Under the pieces are notes generated by a model. That model did not search any database, was not told where the DNA came from, and worked only from the letters and a program-made list of their open reading frames with translations. Shown here piece after piece: positions 49,247-62,179 of a stretch of 64,000 nt of DNA. A program made the translations under genes and the position numbers. Source of the DNA: Sipunculus nudus. Taxonomy: Eukaryota > Annelida > Sipuncula > Golfingiida > Sipunculidae. The stretch spans positions 14,128,882 through 14,192,881 of the forward strand of contig CM049317.1 in the NCBI GenBank assembly GCA_026874595.1, given 5' to 3'. Positions within the stretch are counted from its first letter, which is position 1; the number at the start of each line of letters is the position of its first letter.

Positions 49247-49639
49247 ATGTCTTCAAATGTTTACAATAGGAAATTTCAAGTAGGCCTGATATACCATGGA
49301 TCAAAGGTCAATGGTGAGGCATCTTCCGATTTTCCAGTAAGCAACGACGTAAAACAATGCTGCGTATTACTTCCACAATTGTTCAGCATGATGTTTTCTG
49401 TCAGTCTAATGGATGTTTTTAACGAAGATGATCCTGCAGTTACAGTTAGCTACGGCACAGATGGGAAGCTCCTCATTGGCCTGACAAGTCATTTCCGTAC
49501 ACAAATCAAGATCAACTTTAAATTCCTGATCGTCATGGTCATCACCGAAAAGCGAAGGACGAACATCACCAATTCTTTTGAGCTTCGTGATAATTCATAT
49601 ACTGCAACCTGCATCATATTTTATGGCAGTAAGCACTGA
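49247..49639 (+). pseudogene. Non-LTR reverse transcriptase fragment (RTE/Jockey-like)
   Basis: KVNGEASSDFPVSNDVKQCC, VLLPQLFSMMFSVSLMDVFN and VSYGTDGKLL match the palm region (family form NGVKQGCVLAPTLFS ... YRTDGKL). The conserved Gly-Cys-Val is altered (QCC) and the catalytic FADD box is absent. After about 49480 the frame loses resemblance. It is a short dead fragment just upstream of gene 2. Confidence 0.75.
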
Positions 49640-49834
49640 CCAGGAAACTCCCAATGATGTTCAAACTACGGCGGGCCTGATAGCAGTTCTTGTATCAAGC
49701 AGATGTATATAGCAGATGTTACACAAACTGACATTATGATAAGGTGAAACCAAGCCAGACAGAATTTTAATACATTTACACATTTAATACATTTAATACA
49801 TGTATGTATATATATATTATTTTATACCCAAAAG

Positions 49835-50014
49835 GAAATGGCACGATTGACTTTTCTCTAGAGAAGTGCTCCCGTGAAAATTCAACCTTTGGTTATCCTA
49901 TTACTAAAGTCCAAGTCGTGCCCGCCAAGAATAAACTCGATATGAGTTTTTGGATATCGATTCGTGAAGAAATAACAAGCAGCTGGAACCAGGAGAAAGA
50001 TTTTTTACACGGCA
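49835..50014 (+). CDS. CTLD D, exon 1 (N-terminal half)
   Basis: From CCCAAAAG| to GGCA|GTGGTA (GGCAGTG|GTACTT three bases later is an equally phased alternative), phase 1 to phase 1. It encodes IDFSLEKCSRENSTFGYPIT and MSFWISIREEITSSW, the WIGL-type core strand. It is short like exons A1 and E1, so it should be the first CTLD of its gene. A (TA)n stretch lies just before the acceptor. Confidence 0.65.
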
Positions 50015-50182
50015 GTGGTACTTTCAAAACATTTTCCTAATTTTAAACCATTCTTATATCTCTTGTGAAATAAAAGAAATGTACCATTTTAAATTATCAC
50101 GCCTAAATATTTGAATTATTTTGTATTCGAAGGCATTTTATCTAAAATAAATATTGTTAAATAAAATGTTCTCGCTATCAAG

Positions 50183-50285
50183 TTGCTAGACCGCTCAACT
50201 ATGATGAGGGTAAGGAGTGCGCCTCCGTCTGGACGAAGACACCATATGCCACAAGCTGCTTTACAGAGAACCTCGGATTGATATG
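50183..50285 (+). CDS. CTLD D, exon 2 (C-terminal half), altered end
   Basis: After CGCTATCAAG| (phase 1) the frame reads ARPLNYDEGKECASVWTKTP, YATSCFTENLGLIWS, then TAA at 50290-50292. E-x-C-A-x-V ... S-C is the CTLD C-terminal pattern, but the last Cys expected after GLI is TGG (Trp). The only nearby donor (ATATG|GTCC) is out of phase with the family, consistent with a damaged exon end. Confidence 0.62.
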
Positions 50286-50869
50286 GTCCTAAGATGGCAA
50301 GTCTACATCTGAATAATTCAATAAACAGTCAGTTTATGCGAACATCTTAGAGAGTGATTCTCGGGGTTAGACCCACTCTCCTTCTAGTTTTACGTGTTAG
50401 ATGTGTATTAGTTATTTACAATACAATATCCATGTACCCTGTCACCTGCCGTCTTTTAAACGTTTTTGTTTTAGATTATATCTCTTATTTTTCGAACTTT
50501 TTAGTATTCCGAATTACAAAATACCATATCATCGCATATTTAGGAGTCCATAGGATGAGATTATTTTACTTTAATAATGCTTTATACATTTTTTTATTAT
50601 ATTCCTATGTATTTTACTCCTATTCTTAATGGTCTCACACTGTTTTGACCGTCGAAGCAATTTGTAATTAAATAACGGCTTTCTTTCGAGGATCAAAGCT
50701 ATTACACTGGGCTTATTCCATGTTCACCCTTCTTACGTACATTGATCTTTTAACTTTACTGTTCTACGCACATGTAGAACAACGGATTATATTGGAAACC
50801 CAAGGTGTAAATATTTATTACGTCCATTTCACGTATTTTGTTTTTGTTAACATGCAATTATTTTCACAG

Positions 50870-51120
50870 TTTGTCTAGAATGCGAATGGCCCACATGTAT
50901 TGGTGCTGCTAATATTTGCCTGAAGATTCATTGTCATTTGCAAAGTTGGTATGCTGCCAAAAAGATATGCACAGAGGAGAAAGGAAACATTATTCATAGT
51001 GAAATTATTAACGGTTATTTAGCGTCTGACATCATAAAAACTGTATGCAATGACAGCGAGCACTGGCCCCTTATAGAAAGTCAAAATGGATAGATATTAA
51101 CACAAAGGAGGATGTGTCAG
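50870..51120 (+). pseudogene. CTLD C, exon 1 (N-terminal half), 1-nt deletion
   Basis: From TTTTCACAG| to GTGTCAG|GTAGAT. It encodes VCLECEWPTCIGAANICLKI, QSWYAAKKICTEEKGNIIHS and, in the shifted frame, RKSKWIDINTKEDVS. The length is 251 nt where the phase-1 family needs a multiple of three. The shift lies at TGGCCCC (about 51064-51070). Exact splice sites and conserved residues on both sides argue that the exon was functional recently or that the base is missing only in the assembly. Confidence 0.82.
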
Positions 51121-51300
51121 GTAGATAACAGCTCTTTATCTGTAGTCAGATAAAATGCACTTTTTTGTTTGAGTGGATTTGCTTCTTTGAATACAAGCAC
51201 GTCCATAATTATAATATTCAATAAGTTAATCGCAACCTAAACTTCTGTATATATATATATATTATTATTATTATTATTCAGAATAACTTTATCTCAACAG

Positions 51301-51462
51301 ATTTTGAATTGATCCCATTGCCCATACGGCAAGGCAAAGAAGGGAAAGGAAGGTGTTTAATTTCCAAAATTGAAGACAATGGAAGGAAATTTGTAATTGT
51401 AACTTCACCTTGTAACGATATATGGCATTTTGTCTGTCTGAAAAAAATCGTGGAACATTTTG
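51301..51462 (+). CDS. CTLD C, exon 2 (C-terminal half)
   Basis: 162-nt open exon from ATCTCAACAG| to CATTTTG|GTAGTC, phase 1 to phase 1. It encodes GKGRCLISKIEDNG, KFVIVTSPCNDIWHFVCLKK, with the C...C-x6-F-V-C ending of a CTLD. It is intact. Confidence 0.85.
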
Positions 51463-52796
51463 GTAGTCAACACGTCCCAGAATAATGTAGGTCATGGAGT
51501 CAGAGGTTAGTTGAAAAGAATATAAGAAAAGTTGATATGTGCAATTATTTAACACCAGATGTTTGCCGTAACACATTTATGACAATAATCTTTAATAGGT
51601 AACTGATGGGTATTCTGTATTCCTTAGTATTATGCGATACAGAACCACTTTTTGACACTGATCATTGCATGCTTCTATTTCCTGAAACTCATCTGTTAAG
51701 GTTTTGGGAGCAATCTTGGAAGTGTAACTTTTGCTTCATTTTTCTGTTAATATTAATGTGTGTTAATGAGTTTTCTAAACTGCAATATACAAAAGGTAAG
51801 ATTTTCTCAATCTTGTTGATTTTATATATGGATATTGTTATGCGTTTACACATGAATACTTTCCATGCATATTTCTTGGTCATGACGTGTTTTAAACGTG
51901 TAGTTACTCATATATTACTTTTTGATTCTTAGAATATATGGAGTTGTTAGCCTAGTATCAAATAACAAGCTTATCACCTTTGGCAATATATAAAATTTGC
52001 ACAGATGATTTCATTCCTGTATTCTTTTCCAAGATTTTCAAATGCAATTTGTTTAATCAATACCCTTTGTAAACATTATAGTGAAATCAATTGAAATGTT
52101 CATGCCCACAATTACCCATGACGAAAACAACAATGAAATAATTATATAGATTTGGGGGTCGCTTATTGACAAAATTGATTAACCAAAACTTTAAGAAACA
52201 CTAATACACCTCCCGTATGCTTTCCATTTTGTTTATAAATTGGAGAATCTTTTGTCCAAATCATTAAATATCCAGAGCCATTCAAGATTGATGGTAAAAT
52301 ACGTATACTTAAGATATAAGGGTAGACATGGTAGCTCCAGGATACCGATATGCCTGAGCAATAAATAAGGTGTGACATGCTGCTTTAACACAAAATACCG
52401 CGTACAGTAGGTACAAAATTATAGGGATCTAAACTGTTATGCAGCTAGTACGGGATAAGTAAATATACTGACTAATGAAGTACCAATTAGCCGAACGATA
52501 AATATTGTCAGAACATTATCGAACAAAACACCCTTGAGATGTAACTACCAGACGTCCCTAATTATCTTCTGTCTACATCCCATTATATATTTACCGCAAA
52601 ACACATATAGTTTTGTGGTTTCCATTTATGAAAAAGAGAAATATTTATATGACAGAAGACACTGGCTGGGGCGTTTATTATGCAGAATGATTAAGTAATC
52701 AAAGAATCTTGCTCCACAACCTTTCACCAATAAAAAACCGGATAGAATACCGATGATCTCAGAACATATCGTTTCAAGAAAAGGGGTTTTGATGCT

Positions 52797-52862
<66 letters not shown>

Positions 52863-52889
52863 AAGTGGCTCCACCATCGATATTATGAA
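51463..52889. other. Spacer between gene 2 and gene 3
   Basis: No exon is supported. A frame at 51606-51932 has a hydrophobic run (CNFCFIFLLILMCV) followed by a GTAAG donor, but its acceptor phase does not follow from exon C2. A (TA)n tract at 52799-52860 ends 30 bp before the start codon of gene 3. Confidence 0.4.
52799..52860. repeat. Long (TA)n tracts (ten in the window)
   Basis: This is one of ten. The others are at 5337-5365, 18033-18075, 21739-21804, 22436-22492, 26304-26355, 35409-35468, 59018-59068, 61110-61156 and 62091-62175. At least three lie inside transposons called here. They explain all the Tyr-Ile repeat frames. Confidence 0.95.
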
Positions 52890-53030
52890 ATGGCTCGACC
52901 TCGGCAAATGGCAACAGTTACGATAATCCTTATATGCGCAACCACACAAATCAACGCTTTAAACTGTTACGTAATACCCCGCAACATAACAGAATTTTAT
53001 TTGACTATGAAAAGCAAAAAGCACTACACA
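52890..53030 (+). CDS. Signal-peptide exon of gene 3
   Basis: Met 52890 (or the in-frame Met at 52908) starts MARPRQMATVTIILICATTQ, with a hydrophobic core and a likely cleavage after QINA. It then reads LNCYVIPRNITEFYLTMKSK, containing one N-glycosylation sequon (NIT). The donor CTACACA|GTAAGAG is strong but phase 0, whereas CTLD E begins in phase 1, so a linking exon is needed. Confidence 0.55.
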
Positions 53031-56000
53031 GTAAGAGAATCCCTTTATCAGGTTCTTGTATTGATCAAACTGAGACAAGGGACCGAGGGAGACACAGCTG
53101 GCTGTAGAGATGGTTCACCACCACAAACTGATTCGTCTCCGGAACAAGACACGAAACCAAGACCCGACCACTGGTGTTGGCAACCTGGAAGTCTCATTTA
53201 GATAAAATCAGTAATGATATAGTAATGTTCATGACGAAGACTTGCAATGTACGTTGCTCCACTTCCACTCTTTGCTGCAATAGCCTTTTAATATGAACGA
53301 TCGTGGTTTCACATCTGCCGAATCAAGAGGATGACACGTGGGGATCACAAACAAAAAGAGATTCTGCTTGCAAGACAATATACTTGCAAATGACAAATTG
53401 TTTTATTTTAGAATGGTATTGGGTTCCTTGTCAAATTAATTTGAATGTACAGTTTTATCAAAATTTATTCAGATGAAATTATAAAAAAAAAGTGTTTTCC
53501 AAAGATATCCTTAATACATTCTGAGCCTGCCCAAAAGGACAATATCTTATATGTAGTATAAGCATTAATTGTATCTATTTAGAATTAATTCATCAGTGAT
53601 TTAAAATAATCAGATGAAGGAGAGGAGTTATTGTGTCTTCTTATGATAAATTTAGTAATATTTATCTACATTGCCTGGCTGACTCGTCTTTGAAGACATA
53701 CAAGATCGTCCATTAAAATCTGACATAATCCTTGTGACATAGGGGAGAATTTTTATGGAGAGATCGCAAGAGTGGGTCTCGTGTAGATACAACGGGTAAT
53801 ATTTTCGTGTTCCATGTATCGAAAAGCATGTCTAGTGTTAAACGGCAAGTTAAGGCTGGCTCGAGAATGTTGCAACAGAAATGAATGCTTTGTCATTTTT
53901 CATCTTTAATTCATTATATAAAATATCATGCAATGGCGTACAGCAGTTTATGCATATGTAGGCGTGGCATTAATGTCATAAATATTGTTTAGCTATCTAA
54001 TAGAGCATCAAGATCAAGTTTGGTATGTGTAAGATGATTGGATGAGTGATTGAAGTTTATTTATGTACATATTGTAAATTTATGTAACAAAGGCCATGCA
54101 AGTGTCACATCAACTATATCAGCTGTGTCAGGATATTGTGGCCGAACTGTAATTAATTACTCTTAGATAAGCACATAATCTAGATTGTGTCAGGTGTTTT
54201 AGATGAATATATTCAAGCTAATCTCTTATAAATTATGATAAGTATATGATAAAAAAATATGAATTCATGTTTATTTTACATGGGGCCTAAACAGTGAAAA
54301 GAACTGTAACAAATCTGTTTGTGAATTTTCAATTTTTTAGTGAATATTCATGTTGATAAATAAATTATAATCTTGTTCTTAATTCTTGGAATCAGCCTCT
54401 TGCTAATTTCTGAGAATTTACCTTAACTACATTACGTTAGGCTGAACATGCATGGTTAGAGTCTAGACATGATATATATTGTGGGCAGTTCAATAATAAG
54501 AACCTGTGGAGATTTATTTTGCAAGATTACAGCCATAAATCAAGAACAATGACTATGATACCATATATTTAGGATGAAAGAATGCTCATGATCAAAGACC
54601 GAAACCATAGTAGAAACAATGAATAACAGGTAAGCTCACAAACAAGCTAATTTGACAATATGAACTGTTTGCTTTTGCGTTCATTTCGTGTATGTTTGTG
54701 TATGTCAATATCGAATATTTTGTGTTTAGAAATATAAGGTTTAAGGAATATAAATGTATGCCTTCGTACCTTTTAAGGTTAAGTTTAAAGAATATTGGAG
54801 ACTCTCTTTATTGTACCGGTAGCTGAATATAGGTAGCAAAGTCACTGGTAACAAAATAATTTGAATTATAATTTAAACCGTAGAAAGGATTATGTCTGTC
54901 AGCCTCTTTGTCTAGTTTTTATGTTGGTAGGTTATATACCTCTTACCTCCTTTGTATACACGGATTAAAAATAAATATTTTCCAAACACCTATTCGTATA
55001 ACTAAATACCTACTGTTGTCTGTTTATTTAGCTACAATGACCATATATGTATTCACTTCCAACAGAACGTTGGTCTGACCATATAAATTATTGTCTTCAT
55101 CCGCTAGGTCAAAATTGATTCCCTCTACTAATACAAAACCCCGATTGATGTATCAACTGAACCGAGGATTTAACACAACTTAATTCAATTTTATTTATAA
55201 GAGTTTATGAAAATTTGTATAAAGTGCATGTGCTGTTCTAAGACAAATATGCATCTCAATGACGTCCGTAGATTAAGAATTTGACCCCTGATCCAAGAAA
55301 ATCTTTTAATTTATTTTATGTATACGACATTCTTAATAAAATTCATAAATAAACAAATTAATCCTGTTTATGTGATAACAGCTCTAATGTGTATGATACT
55401 ATGAAACCTATAGCTATCTGCCAAAAAAAGAAAAAAAAATATGAATGTAGTACCAGCTGACTGTAATTATGCTCTACATATAGCTCTACATATAGCTGGC
55501 TTGTTTATCATTCCATTTTCATAAAGAATACCTGCTTGGACTAGTTACATCCTTGATTCAGTTTCATCACTTAAGTTAATGTTATATCTTAATTCTTTGT
55601 GCTTCATATATAATCTTTTTCAGGAAGGCAATGTGTTGCAGTTAAGGACTTGCCATGTATATCATTGCGTGGATTTGTATAGTATATTTTGGCAAAGAGA
55701 TTAAAGTTAAGTATATTAAATATCTCACCTTTAAAAGTCGAATTTGGTAAAACAGAAAAACCGCTGTAATACTAACATAGAATATATTTTGTGTGATACA
55801 TCAAGCGATAGAAATTGAGAAATATACAAGTCATGGTCCTGACGTGTGATTTCAAATAAGTGTGTGTTGATATATTCGAGTAAATACACGTACATATATA
55901 CTTTTAAAGATATGAATCGTATGAGCATATATTCCATGTTGTCTTAACAGGGGTTGCCATTCGGAAATCGACCTGTCCTACCTTGGCAACGTTCAAAGGT

Positions 56001-59000
56001 TCCGATAGCTGCTGTCAGGATCTTGGATATAGTCTTCCAAGTTCCATAACCGACATTAACAACTTATCTCCGTTCCTAAGAAAAAATAAGATAAAAACGG
56101 CCTGGACAGGGGTATTCCTTGAAAGACAGACAGGGTGGTCTTGGACAGATGGAACCGTTTGGAGTAGGTTAATCTACAGTGAATTAATACACGTCACAAA
56201 TCAGACAGACGGTTTCAAATCTCAGTGAAGTTTTAACAGAGAGAGCATGCTAAGCACAATAAGATAATAAGAAGGGATGCTTCTGTCATATTTTGACCGT
56301 CATAACTTGTTTTAATCGAGCAAATCAAATCTGATTGAAGTTGAAAATAATTGAAAATATTGAATAACAATTTGTAATGTAGGAATTTCAGCTATTCTTA
56401 TGAAATGTGCAAAGTGTTATATCTCGTTAACAGTTATTTTTGGCTAGTAAGTTTGTTATTTATTTGAGGAATTGGAAGAGTGGTTTAAAAATATTGAATG
56501 TTATGGCATATTGAACAGGTACGCATGGTATGAACTTGGAGGGAATAAGAAATGATCGTTCACGTGTTTTGAAAGACCAGATCACACTTAACTGTGTAAC
56601 TAAATGTTAACATGCAATGATTGTACCATGTGTTATTTTTGAGAATTCTTTTCCGTTGAACATATTCTTGCAGATGCCCAGTCATTGGAAAAAAAAGAGT
56701 GTTTTTGAATATTTACAGGGCCGAAGTATATGCATCCAAACGAAGCAAATGGCTGCTGCGGTCTTGAAAGTCCATGGAATAGAAAATGCACACCATGTGA
56801 AAAAAAAATTCAAGGGATTTATATGTCAGCGTAGAGGTAAATGGTTGGCATCAAAAGCGAATATCTTAACTGAAGAACGATAATAAAGTTTAAGAATATC
56901 CAAAAGTCGAGAATATCTAAAATGTATAATTTAAACATTCTACTTAAATTATAAATGTATTTCAAACAATATTAAATTCTAATTGTAGATGCTCATTAAT
57001 ATATTTGATAGTATGAGTGTTGATCTTTTGTTTTTATTTCTTTTACTGATTAAGGGGACACTTTATTTTACCTAAGGTATCAATGTTAAGAGATGCTGTG
57101 TAATGTTATTGAAAATTGGTGTTGAAATATTATTACTATTGTTTTTATGTCATTTACCTCCCGGATATTAGGTTGCGGAGGATGTGTGAGTGTGGGCTAC
57201 TTTAGACATCACTGCATACACGTCAACAACAAATGTTATGTTGCATTATGTCAGGATGCTAACTGGTTTAGTGCCAGAGAAGCTTGTGCTCGATATGGTT
57301 TTGAGTTAGCGACATTATACAACAAAGAAAACGTTTCGGCATTGTTTAATTTAAAGTCGATGCATACCTGTCGTCCTCTCTGAATTGGCCTGCATCGATT
57401 TGAATGGGTGGCACGTGCAGAAAATGGTATATTTGTGCGCACGCACACGCTTACATGTACAATTCACAATAACATTAGAAACAACGGGCAATTTTGAAAT
57501 ACATTTTCCAAAAGTTTTACCATAAGAGATGACAGAAAAGAAAACAAATGCCTTCCCTCAAGCTTTTTCTACAACAATGATGGTATATTTAATGCCCTGG
57601 ATTCCAATATATATCATGTTATTTTAAAGCAGAGCTTGTGTGCCGACAAATATCTGTTATGAAGGGAAGATTTTTCAATCATAATTTAATAGAATTGATG
57701 CAGCAATAATGATGCCTGTTTGATGTTAAGCAATGTACGCATGACACATTCTGTATTTTTAAGCTGCTTGTAATATTAAATTTATAATAATTATGGACAG
57801 GAGAACTTTAACAGTTTCCTCTAAAACAGGCACATCGAAGTTTGACTTTTACAAAGGGGGATACGAAATACCATTAGGTGACGGACACTGTGTTCTCGCA
57901 AAGCTCTCATATGGAGGCATTCGGCTTGAGCGGGAAAAATGCAGTCGGCATCATCAGTACCTATGTAAGGACATCTCCATTTTAACTACTAACCATAATA
58001 TCTTAAATAACTAGGTTTGTTGGTCAAGTGGTAAAGCTCAGGACTTAAAGCCCGGGAGATCGTTACATATATTTTCAGCAGAGGTGAGATTGTTTACGGT
58101 CGGCCCACTCTCAGGATGAGAACAGGCAGGATGTATGTTTATGGAAACAATAATGAGACATATGGAAATGAGGCGCAACCATGTTTCACTCACACAACGA
58201 GTATGCCCTCGGTGTTTTGACCGGGCTATGAGGGCGATTACAAGTGTGGTACACTGAGCCTGGTTTACATCAGAACAATTTTGTATAACCCCTGTCCCTC
58301 AGTCCGAACCGAAATGAAACTTTGTAGGTTCTATCATATAGGCTAAGACCAGTAAAGAAAAGATTAAAAGTGATTACCTCCAATAGGAATTAAATTAATA
58401 ATAATAATTATAAAACGTATTCCCGGAATGGTTCAATTTTCAGGCATGAACAAAAATAAAGCCCTTGAAGTATCCACCGTCAAATATACTCCAGGTTTTG
58501 TCGAAAAGTACAATACCAAATCTCAGACTAAAATTCAAAAATGCAATTGAACAGTTTTCTTAATCCGACATTTGGTAATATCTTTAATTTTTTTTAAAGG
58601 GGCCAAATCACCTATCTGACCTTTATAAATTAAGATAATGTCTTGGAGCTTTAACAAAAATAGGCTGGAAAATGTGGATATCACCGCACACAGGCTGCTT
58701 GTTTTGTTGATATCAACGTATTTATAATATGTGGGGGCCCGCCAAAATCATCAAAACAAACTCAACAAGGGCATCTGGCAGCAAGTCAGATAAGCCAGAG
58801 CTTTGAAAATGGCGGTTTGCAACAAGTGACTTTTCTACCTCCGCATATATGCAACCTAGTTTACATGTTTTTTTTCCCGTTTGTCAACATGTTACATGTT
58901 TTCCCCGTTTGTCAACATTGCTGTGTTTACAAACATGGTGTTGATAAACATGTTAACATATCCTTCACGAAGGCCTTATAAGAACTTTTCACGACCAAAA

Positions 59001-59013
59001 TTACCCTTAGATC

Positions 59014-59072
<59 letters not shown>

Positions 59073-61105
59073 GGAAGCCAGAAAGCACATAAATCGTATT
59101 TCAAAAAGTTGGTGATGGGCCCCTTTAAAGGTAATTATCTGATTATTGTCCATAGACCGTTATTCAGAGTTTGTATTTTATTATGTCGTTATGTGGAAAT
59201 ATCACCCTACTATGCATAGAAAATACACATTATCGTGTTTTGGTGAAATAAATGAGCTTATTTCAGGTAACCGCTTAAACTGTGACACTGCATATCATTT
59301 TGTTGTTGGTGAAATTGGTAAAATAACCTGTAAATACTATCCCAGCAACGCTGAATTTGTGGTCTTCTATTGGATCAACTGTGCAAAATGTAATTGTGCG
59401 GCTGGGACATGGAACTGCAGATTAGGAGTTTATGATTGAGAACAGATCTTTTATTCAAGTATCAGAGACTCGAGAATTTCATTTGAGCACACCTCAGGGG
59501 AGATTTCTCTTATATTTAAGAATTTACGAGAACATGACATTGGAATCTACCGGATTGAAGTACATTTCATCGAGTCAGTAGAAAGTCGACCCTTTGTATT
59601 AAAACTTGATGGGTATATAACTTTTGAAATTCTTAGCTTATGAAAGAATAGTGAGTCTGTCAGATGGATCCAATTTGGTTTTATATTACGTCTGACCATT
59701 TTTCAATTTTAATTAATATAATCCTAGTTATTTAAAAACCTCTCTGAAACTAATCAAAATACATAACTTATTTTGCCAAATAATAATTCCTTTTGCCCCA
59801 TCGGATATTCCTTCATATTTATGATAATAATAATACTTTTTGTCCCATGGGGTATTCGTTCATACCTTTATTTTAAGTCCGAAATATTGACGTCATTAAA
59901 TGTTATCAAACATTGATGATCATATCTAAACTGACTGTCGTGGAGAACTTTTTTTATTTGTATTGACATGATTTATTTGGTGTCTGAAGTAGTTACACCT
60001 AAGAGGGAATGCTTTCCATGATTATATATATCTACATAAGACGACATTTATGTGATTTGTTTCATAGGTTCATATGATTTGTTTCAGCTGAGAATGACCG
60101 AAAAAGCCTGCCACAGTCTACTACCAACAGAAGTACTACAAACCTTAAAAGCCAGAAAAGCATGAATACCATTCATATTTCCAAAAATTTAGGTTTGGAC
60201 TGGACGTCATATGAGCTAAAATGAAGATCAAGAAATCAATTTGCTGAGTAAACAAACACATTTGAAATAGATGTCACCAGGTATTTTGATAATGGCTACA
60301 CCTTTTAAGTGATCATGAAACTGATCTGCCGATTTAAGCCGTTCCATCTTTGTTGGTCGACAATGGAATCGGTATTTTTCAAATTAAGTTTTGTTACATG
60401 GGCGCCTACTGTCAGACAAATTTTTTATAAAAAAACTATTTGTCTGAAAGCAGGACACGGAAGAATAAGGAATAAGGAAGACACAGCTTAAGATGCATAC
60501 AGTGTGCTGCAGTCTCCTTGAAACCCACAAATTGGGCCTCTTTTTCTTTGTGTATGTATTTGGCCATCGGTATTGTGTCAAAGTTAACTGAGTTTAGTGC
60601 AGTTTAAGCAATGTCATGACAAAAATAACATAATACCAATATTGCCATGAAAAGGATTCCTATCTTGATCTTGCATTTTTGTTACGCCGAGTGTACATTT
60701 TAAAGGTTTAATTTGGAATTCGGATTAAGAAATCCGTTGACTGAGTAAGATTTTTAAAAATCGGAAGGTATCATGCAAGTGCATCTAAAATATTTTTAAG
60801 TTTTGAAGGGAAACGGTGTTATTCAGACTATCAAAATAAGATCTTCATTGATTCGTGCCTATTTCATTTTCCTCTTTTGAAAGATGAAGTTTGTTTATTT
60901 TCCTTTTTTAGGGTCAGGCTTGAAATCGCCATCCATCAACGCGGTAGCCTCAACAGTATCAATTTTTGTAGGAACCGCTTTCTTATTTTTCTGTTACCGG
61001 ATATATAGAAGGATACGAGAGCGAAGATACTTTAGAAGCAAATCAGAAATGTATGTAAACATTATATAATATATATATATATAGGCCAACAGCCTAGAAA
61101 GAACA

Positions 61106-61159
<54 letters not shown>

Positions 61160-62094
61160 GCTAAAACAAGGTTTGCACAAGCTTCAGTACAACAGCTCTA
61201 GTATAATATTGGAACACGGTTGTGACAACCTAACATACAGAACCAGGATTTTTATTAGCAACGTTTTCACAAGGTTTGATATACCTCTTTCGAGCAAGTA
61301 TGAAAAGTTATCATTTAGTTTTGAAACTCCATTGTAGACATATGAAATGAAAATACGTTTTAGTTAATATAGAAGAAGGTAGTGTTACCCTCCGATGAAA
61401 AGTGCTCTATGGCCTACAAGCTAGGCCAGAGCGGTATAACTCTGAAGAAAAACAACACTGTTAATTCACAACAGACTGTTTCACGGGATGCGACCCGATC
61501 ATCAGGTGAATGTGGTTAGAATGAAGCTAACGTCGTGGTTTGAAAAGCCGAGACTTTACGAGATTACGAGATTATGCTTTGTGCGATTCGGGTCGGGGGG
61601 GGGGGCATGTGAAAGACTGTATAGTATATTTGCCTTGTATATTGTGTATTTTCACAGTATATGTGTATTTTTATCATATCATATGTATACTACTGATATG
61701 TTCACTGCTTCCAAGGCCCTATTAGACATCATTTCAATATGCTGTTTGAGCATCCTGGTTATATCTTTGGGTTATATCTTTGTATTATATTTACTATTTA
61801 CTACTTTATATAACCTCTTTGCCCTGCCCTGTTATGTTCCAGTATCGCACGTGTACCCCGACCAATCCTATTGTGCACCCGAGAACAATAGGATCAGTGT
61901 CAGTCTTTCACATGCCCCCCCCCCCCAACCCGAATCGCACAAAGCATAATCTCGTAATCTCGTAAAGTCTCGGCTTTTCAAACCACGACGTTAGCTTCAT
62001 TCTAACCACATTCACCTGATGATCGGGTCGCATCCCGTGAAACAGTCTGTTGTGAATTAACAGTGTTGTTTTTCTTCAGAGTTTTAGTTAATAT

Positions 62095-62179
<85 letters not shown>

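Larger units (their letters stand above)
49835..51462 (+). pseudogene. Gene 2: two-CTLD unit (CTLD D and CTLD C), ends missing
   Basis: Composite of exons 49835-50014 (or 50017), 50183 to about 50285, 50870-51120 and 51301-51462. The introns are much shorter (about 165-585 bp) than in genes 1 and 3. The order is a short first CTLD, then a second CTLD that opens with Cys-x2-Cys, as in the paralogues. No signal peptide, Ig, stalk or membrane exon was identified before gene 3 starts at 52,890. A 1-nt deletion in exon C1 and an altered end of D2 suggest decay. Alternatively its missing 3' part is shared with gene 3. Confidence 0.6.

Noticed and set aside
57345-57420. Frameshift in CTLD F exon 1
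   Set aside because: An early reading used a shifted frame. The original frame with a single TGA at the WIGL Trp fits exon length, phase and motif better.
58026-58075. Functional tRNA gene
   Set aside because: The A box is good but the B box is poor and no cloverleaf forms; kept only as a low-confidence SINE remnant.
61107-61337. Open frames with Tyr-Ile repeats (also at 18016, 21673, 22416, 26301, 35392, 52797, 62063)
   Set aside because: They are read-through of (TA)n microsatellites, not proteins. The only real coding part among them is the signal-peptide exon from 52890.
61488-61949. 153-residue open frame
   Set aside because: It spans both arms of the inverted repeat and its spacer, shows no family pattern, and is opposed by the symmetric arms.
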